Part shown: positions 34,045-43,017 of the stretch, one piece after another | How the letters are laid out: the number at the start of each line of letters is the position of its first letter | Numbering within the stretch: the stretch's first letter is position 1 | Origin: Candidatus Eisenbacteria bacterium | GTDB taxonomy: Bacteria; Eisenbacteria; RBG-16-71-46; SZUA-252 | Length of the DNA: 64,000 nucleotides | Assembly: GCA_005893305.1 (NCBI GenBank) | Contig: VBOZ01000010.1 | Location: 110,119-174,118 of the forward strand | Reading direction: 5' to 3' | Notes under the pieces: generated by a model | The model's input: only the letters and a program-made list of their open reading frames with translations | Database searches by the model: none | Told to the model about the DNA's origin: nothing | Made by a program: the position numbers and the translations under genes

Positions 34045-35513
34045 GCGCGCGGGCCGTCGACCTTGTTCGGGACGCGGAGGCCACGCCAAGGGCCGACGCC
34101 GGATTTTCCATCGTCCTCGCCGTCTCGACGATCCTGGTCCTGATGGTGCTGGGGATGGCCCTGGTGACGCTCGTGGTCGAGGACTCCGACCTGGGCACGA
34201 ACCAGGTGCAGTCGAACCAGGCGCTCTATGCCGCGCACGCCGGGATCGAATACGCGGTCGTCAAGATCTCGGCGAACGGGGCCTGGACCGGGCTCGCGTC
34301 GCCGGGAAAGACGGTGGGCGCCGGCTCCTTCTGGATCGCGCCTCCCGACACGTTGGACGAGAACGGCGCGCCCCTCGCGTCCGGGCAGAAACGGATCATC
34401 TCGAACGGGGTCGTGGGCGGGGCCGCGCGACAGATCCAGGTGCACGTTTCCCCCGGGATGATCACCGCGTACGCCGGCACGGGGACGCAGGGGTACGCGG
34501 GGGACAACGCAGCGGCCACAGCGGGGCTCTTGCGCGATCCGCAGGGGCTTGAGGTAGCGGCGAACGGGGATCTCTACATCGCGGACACCGGGAACCACGT
34601 CATCCGGAAGGTGAACGTCCTCACTGGCGTCATCACGACCGTCGCCGGAACGGGAGCCTCCGGATACTCGGGCGACGGCGGGCAGGCGACCGCGGCCAAG
34701 CTCAAGAGCCCGGAGGACGTTTTCGTGGCGGCGAATGGGGACCTCTACATCGCGGACACCGGGAACCACGCGGTGCGGAAGGTCTCGGCCGCGACCGGCG
34801 TCATCACGACCGTGGCTGGGAGCGGCCCGTCCGGCTCGAGTGGCGACGGCGGCCCCGCGACCTCCGCGAAGCTCCACTCTCCGGCAGGGGTCGTCGTCGC
34901 GGCGAACGGAGACGTCTATCTCAGCGATACCTCAAACGACAAGATCCGAAAGGTCACCGCCGCGACCGGCATCATCACGACCTTCGCCGGGAACGGAACG
35001 GCCGGGTACCAGGGCGACGGCGCGGCCGCGACCGCAGCGCGCCTGACCGCCCCGGAAGGCGTCACGCTCGCGGCCAACGGAGATCTCTACATCGCGGACA
35101 CGGGGAATAACGCCATCCGGAAGGTCTCGGCCGCGACCCTGAACATCTCGACCTATGCCGGGACCGGCACCGCCGGCTTCCTGGGAGACGGGGGCGCCGC
35201 CACATCGGCCCGACTCAACGCCCCTGAGGCGGTCAGCCTCAACTCGGCGGGAGATCTCTTCATCGCCGACACCGGCAACAACCGCATCCGGCGCGTCACG
35301 GCCGCCTCAGGCGTGATCACGACGATCGCCGGGACCGGCACCGCGGGAGGCACCGGCGACGGCGGCCCCGCGACCGCCGCGAGGCTCAACTCACCGCGTG
35401 GGGTCACCGTCTCGGCGACCGGCGCGTACTACATCGGGGACCGGAGCAATAACCGAGTGCGAAAGGTCACGGGGCTCATCGCCGTCGTGGCCTGGGTCGA
35501 AACGAGGAGCTAA
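34041..35513 (+). CDS. PilX-like minor pilin fused to a six-blade NHL beta-propeller
   Basis: A 490-residue protein. The N-terminal 140 residues resemble PilX: an unprocessed-looking cytoplasmic start, one hydrophobic segment (FSIVLAVSTILVLMVLGMAL) and NQALYAAHAGIEYAVVKI. From residue 140 there are six consecutive 57-residue NHL repeats with the core NGDLYIADTGNHAVRKV, enough for one closed six-bladed propeller. It ends a few residues later (VVAWVETRS). Normal PilX has no propeller; in Neisseria and Pseudomonas the tip propeller is on PilC/PilY1, absent here. The likely role is pilus-tip adhesion or ligand sensing. GTG 34041 overlaps the PilW-like stop. Confidence 0.88.
   Translation: MSARAVDLVRDAEATPRADAGFSIVLAVSTILVLMVLGMALVTLVVEDSDLGTNQVQSNQALYAAHAGIEYAVVKISANGAWTGLASPGKTVGAGSFWIAPPDTLDENGAPLASGQKRIISNGVVGGAARQIQVHVSPGMITAYAGTGTQGYAGDNAAATAGLLRDPQGLEVAANGDLYIADTGNHVIRKVNVLTGVITTVAGTGASGYSGDGGQATAAKLKSPEDVFVAANGDLYIADTGNHAVRKVSAATGVITTVAGSGPSGSSGDGGPATSAKLHSPAGVVVAANGDVYLSDTSNDKIRKVTAATGIITTFAGNGTAGYQGDGAAATAARLTAPEGVTLAANGDLYIADTGNNAIRKVSAATLNISTYAGTGTAGFLGDGGAATSARLNAPEAVSLNSAGDLFIADTGNNRIRRVTAASGVITTIAGTGTAGGTGDGGPATAARLNSPRGVTVSATGAYYIGDRSNNRVRKVTGLIAVVAWVETRS
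34458..35483 (+). repeat. Six in-frame 171-bp NHL repeats
   Basis: Six consecutive units of 57 codons, each ending in a DTGN-type turn and opening with VITTVAGTG-like strands. All have the same length, which is unusual for NHL repeats and suggests recent duplication of a single blade. Confidence 0.9.
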
Positions 35514-35522
35514 GGGGGCGCC

Positions 35523-37301
35523 GTGGGAAAAACCCGAATCGAGGAGCTGCTGCGAAGCATCGCGCGCATAAAGCTGCCGGCCGTCCCGGGCTGGTCGGCG
35601 GTCAGCGCGCGCTCGGACCAGCTCTTGGCGGGGCCCTGGCCCGATCTGGTCGGCGTGGAGCTCGGCCCGACCTCCGTCCACGTGGCGCATCTCGTCCGAT
35701 CGGGGAAGCGCGTCGTGCGCTTCGATGCCGCCGATCGGCCGATCCGCGCCTCGGACGCCAAGTCGGCGGGGCAGCGCTTCGGGCACCAGGCGGGGCTTCG
35801 GGACGTGGTGCAGAAGCTCGGTCTCAGGGGGAAGCAAGCGGCCGCGACGCTCCAAGGAAGCGAGATCCACGTCCGCCGGGTCTCCCTGCCGCTGCTGAAG
35901 AAGTCGGAGATCCTTCCCGCGCTCGCGCTCGAATGCCGGAAGCACGTCTCCTTCCCGATCGAGGACGCGGAGATCCGCTACGAGGTCATCGGACGGACAG
36001 GAGCCGCGGCCGGCGGAGGGCTCCAGCTTCTCGTGGCGGTGGCGCACCGGAGCGCCATCGAGGAAACGCGCGACGCGATGACGGAAGCGGGGCTCGACCC
36101 CGTGGCGCTCACGGTCCGGCCGGTTGGCCTCCGGGCACTCCTCCGCTCGATCAAGCGGACGGAATCCGACGAGGTTACGGCCTACCTCGAGCTGGGCGAG
36201 CGGCAGAGCCAGATCATCGTCCTCCGCGGGGACGAGATCCGCTTCACCCGGGATTTCGAGATCGGCGGCGCCACCCTGACCGAAGCGCTCCGCTCCATCG
36301 TCGTGCCGGGGCAGGGGACGATCGAGCTCACCGCCCAGGAGGCGGAGCAGCTCAAGCGGACCTCGGGGATTCCCTACGGGGAGGAAGAGTCCGGCGCGGC
36401 CGGACCGATTCCGCTCTCGGCCGTCTCGGTCATGCTCCGACCGGTCCTCGAGCGGCTCGTCCGGGAGCTTCTGAACTCGTTTGATTACTGCAATGAGCAG
36501 TTCCTGGGCGAGGCGGTGACACGGGTGGTGGTCCACGGGGAGGCTTCCCAGGTCCGGAACCTCCCGGCCTATTTGAGCGGAATCCTCGAGTTACCGGTCG
36601 AATGGGCCGATCTGTCCCAGGAAGCGCTTGCTCTGTCCCCGCGCCCGGCCTCCGGGTCGAACGTGGGCGGCCGGGTCTCGGAGCTGGCGGTCGGCCTCTG
36701 CATGCTGGGACGCGGATCGCTCAATTTCCTGGAGCCCGCGTCGACGGGGGTGTCGTACCGGATCGCCGAGGCGATCCCGCAGCGAATCGCGATCGGGGTG
36801 GCGGCGATGCTCCTTCTCTCGGTGTCGCTCCCGGCCCAGGTCTCGGTCATGCGGGAGCGCCAGGAGGTGGGCCGGCTCCAGTCGGTCCTGATCTCGCTGG
36901 AGCCGCGGACCGACGCGCTGAGGCGGTTTCGCGCGGCGCGCGAGGAAGCGACGCGGCTTCAAGATCTGCTGGCGCGGCTCTCGGGGGGACAGGTTCTCTG
37001 GTCCTACGTTCTCCGGGATCTGAGTCACCGGATTGGACCGAACGCCCGCCTCACCGCGATCGAGGTGGTGGACCCGGTGCCCGCGGCGAACAACGCGCCG
37101 CAGGGGACCGAGCCGCCTCGCAGGCGGCTCAGGCTGACCGGCCTCCTCCAGACCGGGGCGGAGCGCCCCGAGAAGGGGCTGGGAGAGCTGATGCAGGTGC
37201 TGGCGCAGTCGCGGGTCGTGGAGCAGGTCCAGCTGGAGGGGTGTCAGGCCATCTCGCCGTCCCTGAGCAGCTTCACGCTCACGGCCGTGCTGGCGGAGTA
37301 G
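35523..37301 (+). CDS. PilM-PilN fusion protein of the type IV pilus alignment complex
   Basis: A 592-residue protein. Residues 45-385 are the actin-like PilM ATPase (VGVELGPTSVHVAHLV; LELGERQSQIIVLRG; VVVHGEASQVRNLPAYLSGI). Residues 395 to the end are PilN: a LNFLEP motif equivalent to the INLLP peptide that binds PilM, a membrane helix near 418-440, a coiled coil, and a ferredoxin-like periplasmic domain. These are normally separate genes. The fusion ties the cytoplasmic ring covalently to the inner-membrane complex. It starts at GTG 35523; pilO follows nine bases after the stop. Confidence 0.9.
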   Translation: MGKTRIEELLRSIARIKLPAVPGWSAVSARSDQLLAGPWPDLVGVELGPTSVHVAHLVRSGKRVVRFDAADRPIRASDAKSAGQRFGHQAGLRDVVQKLGLRGKQAAATLQGSEIHVRRVSLPLLKKSEILPALALECRKHVSFPIEDAEIRYEVIGRTGAAAGGGLQLLVAVAHRSAIEETRDAMTEAGLDPVALTVRPVGLRALLRSIKRTESDEVTAYLELGERQSQIIVLRGDEIRFTRDFEIGGATLTEALRSIVVPGQGTIELTAQEAEQLKRTSGIPYGEEESGAAGPIPLSAVSVMLRPVLERLVRELLNSFDYCNEQFLGEAVTRVVVHGEASQVRNLPAYLSGILELPVEWADLSQEALALSPRPASGSNVGGRVSELAVGLCMLGRGSLNFLEPASTGVSYRIAEAIPQRIAIGVAAMLLLSVSLPAQVSVMRERQEVGRLQSVLISLEPRTDALRRFRAAREEATRLQDLLARLSGGQVLWSYVLRDLSHRIGPNARLTAIEVVDPVPAANNAPQGTEPPRRRLRLTGLLQTGAERPEKGLGELMQVLAQSRVVEQVQLEGCQAISPSLSSFTLTAVLAE

Positions 37302-37310
37302 AGGAGCGGG

Positions 37311-37886
37311 ATGGCGATCCGTCTCAAGCGGCAGCCCCTGATCGGGCACGGCCTGATCGTGGTCGCCTTGTTGGGCTCGATCGGAGTGGCGCGGGCCGTT
37401 TACGTGGAGCCTAGACTTCGGGAGCTGAAGGCTCTCGAATCGGATCGGATCCGGATCGCCACGCAGCTTACCGATCTCCAGCGCGGCATCCAGGAGATGG
37501 AAACCTGGGCGCGGGAGCACCCGGGCGAGGATTTTCTCACCTTCCGGTCGCGCCACGCGCTGCCGGCGGGCGAGATGGTCTCGAGCTTCCTGCGGTCGCT
37601 CGCGGAGATCGCGAAAAGGCACAACGTCCGGACGGAGCTGATCCAACCGGCGGGAACGCCGCTCGACGAGGTGGTCGCGGACGCGTCGGGGATTCCGGTG
37701 ACGTACCGGAAAGCCGAGCTCCGGTTTCGTCTGTGGGCTTCGTACCGCGACCTGGGCGAATACCTGAAGGAGATCGAGTCGATGGATCAGCTCGTGGTCG
37801 TCCGGTCGGTCGGAGTGCAGTACGAGGCAGCGAACTATCCCGACCTCGTGTCGGACGTAGCGATCTGGCTCTATGGAACACCCTGA
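37311..37886 (+). CDS. pilO: Type IV pilus assembly protein PilO
   Basis: A 191-residue bitopic inner-membrane protein: a membrane helix at about 10-30, a coiled coil at about 35-65, then a ferredoxin-like domain (RLWASYRDLGEYLKEIESMD at 140-160). It dimerises with PilN and binds PilP. Family-typical length and order pilMN-O-P-Q. Confidence 0.88.
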   Translation: MAIRLKRQPLIGHGLIVVALLGSIGVARAVYVEPRLRELKALESDRIRIATQLTDLQRGIQEMETWAREHPGEDFLTFRSRHALPAGEMVSSFLRSLAEIAKRHNVRTELIQPAGTPLDEVVADASGIPVTYRKAELRFRLWASYRDLGEYLKEIESMDQLVVVRSVGVQYEAANYPDLVSDVAIWLYGTP

Positions 37887-37895
37887 GGAACCGAG

Positions 37896-38396
37896 ATGGA
37901 CTGGATTCGAAGCGGACGGAACGGTCGGGTCAGCGCGAGGACCTATGGCTTGGTCGCGATTCTCGTGCTGACCCTCCTCGGCATCCACTCCATGGATGAG
38001 AAGCAGAAGGCCGCGCGGGCCCGCGCCAAGGCGGCGGCCACGAGCCCCACGCCGGCGGTGGCCACGCCGGCCACGCGGAGCCGGGACGCTCTCCCGGCGG
38101 AAGCCGCGGCGGGCTGGGGGCGCGATCCGTTCTCGAGGGCGTTCCTCGATGCGGGGGACGAGATCCCGGCCGGGCGAAAGCGTTTCGGCTCGAGGCCCGG
38201 GCCGGCCGGCGCGCCGATCTATCTGCAGGGAATCATGGTGGGCGCGATGGGGCGTACCGCCCTGATCAACGGCGAGATCTACCGCGAGGGAGATCGCGTG
38301 GGGTCCTACGAAGTGCTGAGCATCGGGAAGCGCTCGGTCATGCTGATGAAGAACGGTAGCGTGACGACGCTGACGATCCAAGGAGACGGATCATGA
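37896..38396 (+). CDS. pilP: PilP-like protein, membrane-anchored rather than lipoprotein
   Basis: A 166-residue protein linking PilNO to the secretin. The C-terminal 70 residues are the PilP/GspC homology-region fold (IYLQGIMVGAMGRTALINGE; EGDRVGSYEVLSIGKRSVML). The N-terminus has a membrane helix (TYGLVAILVLTLLGI) and an Ala-rich linker instead of the usual lipobox, so it is anchored like GspC. WGRDPFSRAF matches the conserved RDPF motif of PilP. Its stop overlaps pilQ. Confidence 0.85.
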   Translation: MDWIRSGRNGRVSARTYGLVAILVLTLLGIHSMDEKQKAARARAKAAATSPTPAVATPATRSRDALPAEAAAGWGRDPFSRAFLDAGDEIPAGRKRFGSRPGPAGAPIYLQGIMVGAMGRTALINGEIYREGDRVGSYEVLSIGKRSVMLMKNGSVTTLTIQGDGS

Positions 38397-39703
38397 AGCG
38401 GCTCGTCGTGCTGATCGGAATCCTCGCGTGTCTCGTGGCAGCGCCCTGGGGAGCCAGGGGCGAGCCGGCCGCGACCGCCACGTTCAATTTCAAAGGGGCC
38501 CGCGGGTCGGACGCCCTGCGCCTGATCGCGAGCCAGTTCGGCTACAGCGTCGTCATGGGAGACGGCGTGGGCGGGGCGCTGACCGCGAACTTGAACCAGG
38601 TGACCCTGGAGCAGGCGCTCGAGTACGTGTCCCAGGCGACCGGCTGCGAGTACGTGCTTCGCGATCGGATCGTGCTCGTGAATCCCTCCGCCTTGGCCTC
38701 GCGCGTCATCGCACTTCGGTATCTGAGCGCGACGGCCGCGGCCCAGGCGGTCTCCAAGATGCTGAGCGATCGCGGGACCGTCGAGCCGTTCACCGGCGTG
38801 GCCGAGAAGGAGGTCACGACGGAGGGCGCGATGTCGAACACGCTGATCGTGACCGACACGCCCGCTCGTCTGGAGCGCGTGGCCAAGGTGATCGAGGCGA
38901 TGGACGTGCGGCCGAGGCAGGTGTCGATCGAGGCGAAGCTCGTCGAGTCGGTTCTGGGCGTCGATGAGAAGCTGGGTTTCGACTGGCAGCTCCGCGCGAG
39001 CGCGGCCGGCGCGTCTCTCCCGACCACGTTCCCGTTCCCGAAAGATCAGGGGTCCGGTGTCTTCACCGGCACGCCGAATCCGAATACCCCGGTCGGGGGA
39101 AGCGGGCCCGCGTTTCCGCCCGGGCAGACCTTCCCGTACTCCACCCCGTCCGATTTCAAATTCGGAAAGCTCTCGTTTCAGGAATTCACGGTGGCGATGG
39201 AGATCTTGAAGGAACAGTCGAACACGAACCTGGTATCCGCGCCGCAGGTCACGACGCTCGACAACCAGCAGGCGGAGATCATCGTCGGACAGGTGGTCCC
39301 GATCGCGACCTACGAGCACTCCCAGCTTTCGGGGACGCTCCTGCTCAGCGGATACGAGGAGAAGAAGATCGGCGTGCGCCTGGTCGTGACGCCGCACTTC
39401 GCGAGCGACAGCACCATGGTGATCACGGTGAGCCCCGAGGTGAGCGAAATCCTAGAGTACCGGGGCCAGTTCAACGAACGGCCGGTCACGTCGACGCGCT
39501 CCGCCACGACCCAGATCGTGATGAAGAGCGGCGAGACGATCATGATCGGCGGCCTGATCTCCTCGCTGGACCGGAAGATCGTCCGAAAAGTGCCGGTCCT
39601 GGGCGACATCCCGCTTCTCGGATACCTTTTCCGGCACAAGAGCGTGACGAAGGACAAGGTCGATCTGATGATTTTCATCACGCCGCACATTAGCGCTCTA
39701 TAA
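38393..39703 (+). CDS. pilQ: Type IV pilus secretin PilQ, short form
   Basis: A 436-residue outer-membrane channel, much shorter than the 700-plus residues of proteobacterial PilQ. A signal peptide (to about 22, ending GARG) is followed by an N0/STN domain (FNFKGARGSDALRLIASQFG), one N1 domain (VIALRYLSATAAAQAVSKML) and the secretin domain (NTNLVSAPQVTTLDNQQAEI; VPVLGDIPLLGYLF). No peptidoglycan-binding AMIN domains are present. The receiver gene follows 13 bases later. Confidence 0.93.
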   Translation: MKRLVVLIGILACLVAAPWGARGEPAATATFNFKGARGSDALRLIASQFGYSVVMGDGVGGALTANLNQVTLEQALEYVSQATGCEYVLRDRIVLVNPSALASRVIALRYLSATAAAQAVSKMLSDRGTVEPFTGVAEKEVTTEGAMSNTLIVTDTPARLERVAKVIEAMDVRPRQVSIEAKLVESVLGVDEKLGFDWQLRASAAGASLPTTFPFPKDQGSGVFTGTPNPNTPVGGSGPAFPPGQTFPYSTPSDFKFGKLSFQEFTVAMEILKEQSNTNLVSAPQVTTLDNQQAEIIVGQVVPIATYEHSQLSGTLLLSGYEEKKIGVRLVVTPHFASDSTMVITVSPEVSEILEYRGQFNERPVTSTRSATTQIVMKSGETIMIGGLISSLDRKIVRKVPVLGDIPLLGYLFRHKSVTKDKVDLMIFITPHISAL

Positions 39704-39716
39704 GGGGGTGAATCGA

Positions 39717-40115
39717 ATGAGCCAGGGTCAGTCGCGCGGTCGGGTGCTGGTTGTCGATGATGAGCCGGATCTCGTGCGAATTCTCCAGTTCGGACTCCAG
39801 TCGGCCGGATACGTCGTGGAATCCGCGTCGGACGGCCAGGAGGGATTGAAGAAGGCGCGCGAGGTGAAGCCCGATATCATTCTCCTCGACCTGATGCTTC
39901 CCAAGCTGGACGGGTACAAGATCTGCCGCCTCCTCAAGTTCGATGAGCGCTTCAAGCAGATCCCGATCATCATTCTCTCGGCCCGGACGCAGGAAGGGGA
40001 CCAGGCGTTGGCGCTCGAGATGGGCGCGAACCGGTTCGTCACCAAGCCGTACAACTTCTCGGAGATCCTGACGCACGTCGAGGAGCTTCTAAAAGCCGCG
40101 TCGCTCCGCTCGTAG
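39717..40115 (+). CDS. Stand-alone CheY-like receiver protein
   Basis: A 132-residue single-domain response regulator: acidic pocket VVDDEPD (Asp14, Asp15), phosphoacceptor Asp58 in LLDLMLPKLDG, and Lys in VTKPYN. No output domain. Linked to pilQ, it resembles PilG/PilH-type controllers of twitching motility, but the kinase is unknown. I use ATG 39717, served by the AGGGGGTGA site at 39703-39711, rather than the in-frame GTG within that site. Confidence 0.9.
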   Translation: MSQGQSRGRVLVVDDEPDLVRILQFGLQSAGYVVESASDGQEGLKKAREVKPDIILLDLMLPKLDGYKICRLLKFDERFKQIPIIILSARTQEGDQALALEMGANRFVTKPYNFSEILTHVEELLKAASLRS

Positions 40116-40140
40116 GCCCGGGATCGTCCGAATTCCAGGC

Positions 40141-40170
40141 TTGACCTCGGCCGCGCGGCGACCGTAGCGT
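40141..40170 (+). promoter_or_regulatory. Predicted promoter of the transsulfuration genes
   Basis: TTGACC at 40141-40146, 18-bp spacer, TAGCGT at 40165-40170. Confidence 0.5.
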
Positions 40171-40217
40171 TAACCAGCGGTCCCGTCCGTTTCCTTCCGC
40201 CACTTCCGAGACGACCC

Positions 40218-41639
40218 GTGAAAGGCCAGACCGAAAGCATGTCCCAGGGAACGGGCGCTTCCGCGCCCGCGAAGCCGCAAATCTACGACTCGATCCTGCA
40301 CACCATCGGGTCCACGCCGCTCGTCAAGCTCCGGAGCGTGGCGAAGGACGCCCGCGCGACCGTGCTCGCCAAGCTCGAGGGCTTCAACCCGGGCGGCTCG
40401 GTCAAGGACCGGATCGCGGTGGCGATCGTGGACGAGGCGGAGGCGAAGGGCCTGCTCAAGCCCGGCGGCACGATCGTGGAGGCGACGTCCGGCAATACGG
40501 GAACCGGCCTGGCCATGGTCGCCGCGGTGAAGGGGTATCGATCGGTCCTCGTGATGCCCGACAAGGTGAGCCGCGAGAAGATCAACCTCCTGAAGGCGTT
40601 CGGCGCCGAGGTGGTCATCGCGCCGACCTCGGTGCCGCCCGACTCCCCCGACTCCTACTACGAGGTCGCGAAGCGGATCGTCCGCGAGACGCCCGGCGCG
40701 TATCTCGCGAACCAATATTTCAACCCGACCAACCCCGAGGCCCACTACCGCTCGACGGGGCCCGAGATCTGGCGCCAGACAGGCGGGAAGATCGACTACT
40801 TCGTGGCGGGGCTCGGCACCGGCGGGACGATCAGCGGCACGGCTCGATTCCTGAAGCAGCAAAATCCAAAGATCAAGATCGTCGGAGCCGATCCGATCGG
40901 ATCGATCCTCAAGGAGTACTTCTACACGAAGAAGGTCATCGCTCCGAAGCCGTATAAAGTCGAAGGGATCGGGGAGGATTTCTTCCCGGGGACGCTCGAT
41001 TTCTCGATGATCGACGAGGTCATCTCGGTAAACGACAACCAGTCGCTGAACCTGGCGCGCCGCCTCGCGCGCGAGGAGGGAATTCTGGCGGGCGGCTCGG
41101 CCGGCACGGCGCTCTACGCGGCGCTCCAGACGGCGCGAAACGCGAATCCAGACCAGATCGTCGTGGTGCTCATCCCCGATACGGGCGAGCGCTACCTGAG
41201 CAAGGTCCACTCCGACGAGTGGATGCGGGACAATCACCTCCTTGACTCGAGCGCCATCACGGTGGGGGAGATCCTCCGCGCGAAGGGGAACCATGTTCCC
41301 GCCATGGTCTCGGTCGGCTACGACGAGCCCGCCTCGCGGGCGCTCGCCCTGATCCGCGAGTTCAACATCTCCCAGCTGCCGGTGCTCAAGGATTCGGTCG
41401 TCGTCGGCGCCGTGACGGAGGGGGCGCTCTTGCAGAAAGTCATCGACGGAACGGCCAGCCCCGAGACCCGGCTTGAATACCTGATCGAGAAGTCGCTTCC
41501 GACCGTCTCGCTCCACGAGCGCCTTCCGCGCGTCATGAAGCTCCTGTCGGAGCGGAACGCGGCGGTCGCGGTCGACGACAACGGCCGGCCTTCCGGAATC
41601 CTCACGCGGTTCGACCTCATTGAATACATCAACGCGTAA
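40218..41639 (+). CDS. Cystathionine beta-synthase with C-terminal CBS pair
   Basis: A 473-residue PLP enzyme making cystathionine from serine (or O-acetylserine) and homocysteine. The fold-type II core has the Schiff-base Lys in NPGGSVKDRIA, TSGNTGTGLA for the substrate carboxylate, and GTGGTISG for the PLP phosphate. Residues from about 340 are two CBS domains (ISQLPVLKDSVVVGAVTEG). The heme-binding N-terminal extension of animal CBS is absent. GTG 40218 is used; ATG 40239 is an equally plausible start. It overlaps the next gene by 20 bases. Confidence 0.93.
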   Translation: MKGQTESMSQGTGASAPAKPQIYDSILHTIGSTPLVKLRSVAKDARATVLAKLEGFNPGGSVKDRIAVAIVDEAEAKGLLKPGGTIVEATSGNTGTGLAMVAAVKGYRSVLVMPDKVSREKINLLKAFGAEVVIAPTSVPPDSPDSYYEVAKRIVRETPGAYLANQYFNPTNPEAHYRSTGPEIWRQTGGKIDYFVAGLGTGGTISGTARFLKQQNPKIKIVGADPIGSILKEYFYTKKVIAPKPYKVEGIGEDFFPGTLDFSMIDEVISVNDNQSLNLARRLAREEGILAGGSAGTALYAALQTARNANPDQIVVVLIPDTGERYLSKVHSDEWMRDNHLLDSSAITVGEILRAKGNHVPAMVSVGYDEPASRALALIREFNISQLPVLKDSVVVGAVTEGALLQKVIDGTASPETRLEYLIEKSLPTVSLHERLPRVMKLLSERNAAVAVDDNGRPSGILTRFDLIEYINA

Positions 41640-42783
41640 GCGCGCGGGGTTCTCGACCGAGGCCATCCACGCGGGCCAGGAGCCTGACCCCACGACCGGG
41701 GCGATCACCACCCCGATCTACCAGACCTCGACCTACGTCCAGGAGGGGCTCGGGAAGCACAAGGGCTTCGAGTACGCGCGCACCCAGAACCCGACCCGCA
41801 TCGCGCTCGAGAAGAACGTGGCGGTCCTGGAGCGCGGGACCCGAGGGTTCGCGTTCGGCTCGGGGATGGCCGCGACCTCGGCCATCACCCATCTGTTGAA
41901 GAGCGGCGACCACGTCGTGGCGTCGAACAACATGTACGGAGGGACGTACCGGCTCTTCGAGCAGGTGACGCGCGGCTTCGGCGTCGATTTCTCCTACGTC
42001 GACACGTCGAATCTCGAGGCGACCGCGGCGCTCTTTCGCCCGAGCACGCGCCTCCTCTTCGTCGAGACGCCCACCAACCCGTCGATGATCGTCTCCGACC
42101 TGCGCGGTCTGGCCAAGCTGGCCCGCGCGCGCGGCGCGCTCCTCGCGGTCGACAACACGTTCATGACCCCCTACTTCCAGCGGCCGCTCGAGCTGGGCGC
42201 CCACCTGGTCGTGCACAGCACGACGAAGTACCTGAATGGGCACAGCGACATGGTGGGCGGGATCGTCATCTCGAACGATGACGCCGCGAGCGAGCGGCTT
42301 CAGTTCCTCCAGAACGCGGTGGGCGCGGTTCCCGGACCGTTCGACTGCTGGCTGGTGCTGCGCGGGGTGAAGACCCTGGGCGTCCGCATGGATCGCCATG
42401 AATCGAACGCCCGCGCGATCGCCGCCTGGCTCTCGAAGCACCCCAAGCTCACGCGGGTCCTCTATCCCGGCCTGCCCGACCACCCCGGCCACGCCCTCCA
42501 CAAATCGCAGGCGACCGGGTTCGGCGGGATGATCGCCTTCGAAACGGGGTCGATCGAACGGGGGGCGGCGGTGCTCCAGCGGACCAAGATCTTCGCCCTC
42601 GCCGAGAGCCTCGGAGGGGTCGAGAGCCTGATCAGCCACCCCGCCTCGATGACCCACGCATCGGTGCCCAAGATCGAGCGCGAAAAGGTAGGCCTAACCG
42701 ATGGACTTGTAAGAATTTCCGTTGGAATCGAGGACCTCGAAGACCTGCAGGCCGACCTCGAGCACGCCCTCTGCGTTTTGTAG
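41620..42783 (+). CDS. Cystathionine gamma-synthase/gamma-lyase family enzyme
   Basis: A 387-residue fold-type I PLP enzyme. The PLP Lys is Lys203 in HSTTKYLNGHSD. Other family segments are PIYQTSTYVQ, the YARTQNPT loop and SLGGVESLISHPASMTH. Paired with cystathionine beta-synthase it most likely works as the gamma-lyase of reverse transsulfuration (homocysteine to cysteine); sequence alone does not exclude gamma-synthase. It starts at TTG 41620 inside the preceding gene. Confidence 0.92.
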   Translation: MNTSTRKRAGFSTEAIHAGQEPDPTTGAITTPIYQTSTYVQEGLGKHKGFEYARTQNPTRIALEKNVAVLERGTRGFAFGSGMAATSAITHLLKSGDHVVASNNMYGGTYRLFEQVTRGFGVDFSYVDTSNLEATAALFRPSTRLLFVETPTNPSMIVSDLRGLAKLARARGALLAVDNTFMTPYFQRPLELGAHLVVHSTTKYLNGHSDMVGGIVISNDDAASERLQFLQNAVGAVPGPFDCWLVLRGVKTLGVRMDRHESNARAIAAWLSKHPKLTRVLYPGLPDHPGHALHKSQATGFGGMIAFETGSIERGAAVLQRTKIFALAESLGGVESLISHPASMTHASVPKIEREKVGLTDGLVRISVGIEDLEDLQADLEHALCVL

Positions 42784-42796
42784 GGGGAATTCCTTC

Positions 42797-42825
42797 TTGA
42801 CATGCCCCAGCGAAGTCCTTAGTCT
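42797..42825 (+). promoter_or_regulatory. Predicted promoter of the small lipoprotein gene
   Basis: TTGACA at 42797-42802, 17-bp spacer, TAGTCT at 42820-42825. It leaves a long leader of about 185 bases before GTG 43018, with a 50-codon open frame (42870-43021) that ends overlapping the lipoprotein start. Confidence 0.65.
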
Positions 42826-43017
42826 GCCGCACGTTCCTTGCCGCGGGGGGTCCCGGCGGCGGACGGACATGAACGAGCTTTCTACACCACAAATCGGATG
42901 CACTTCGCCCCGGCACCGCTGCCATCAGTGGTGTTTCGCTTTTTGGGGCTGTGGGGACCGGGGAACCATAAAGACGATCCCGAATAGTCGTTTCATCCGA
43001 AGGGAGGTGATAGCAAA

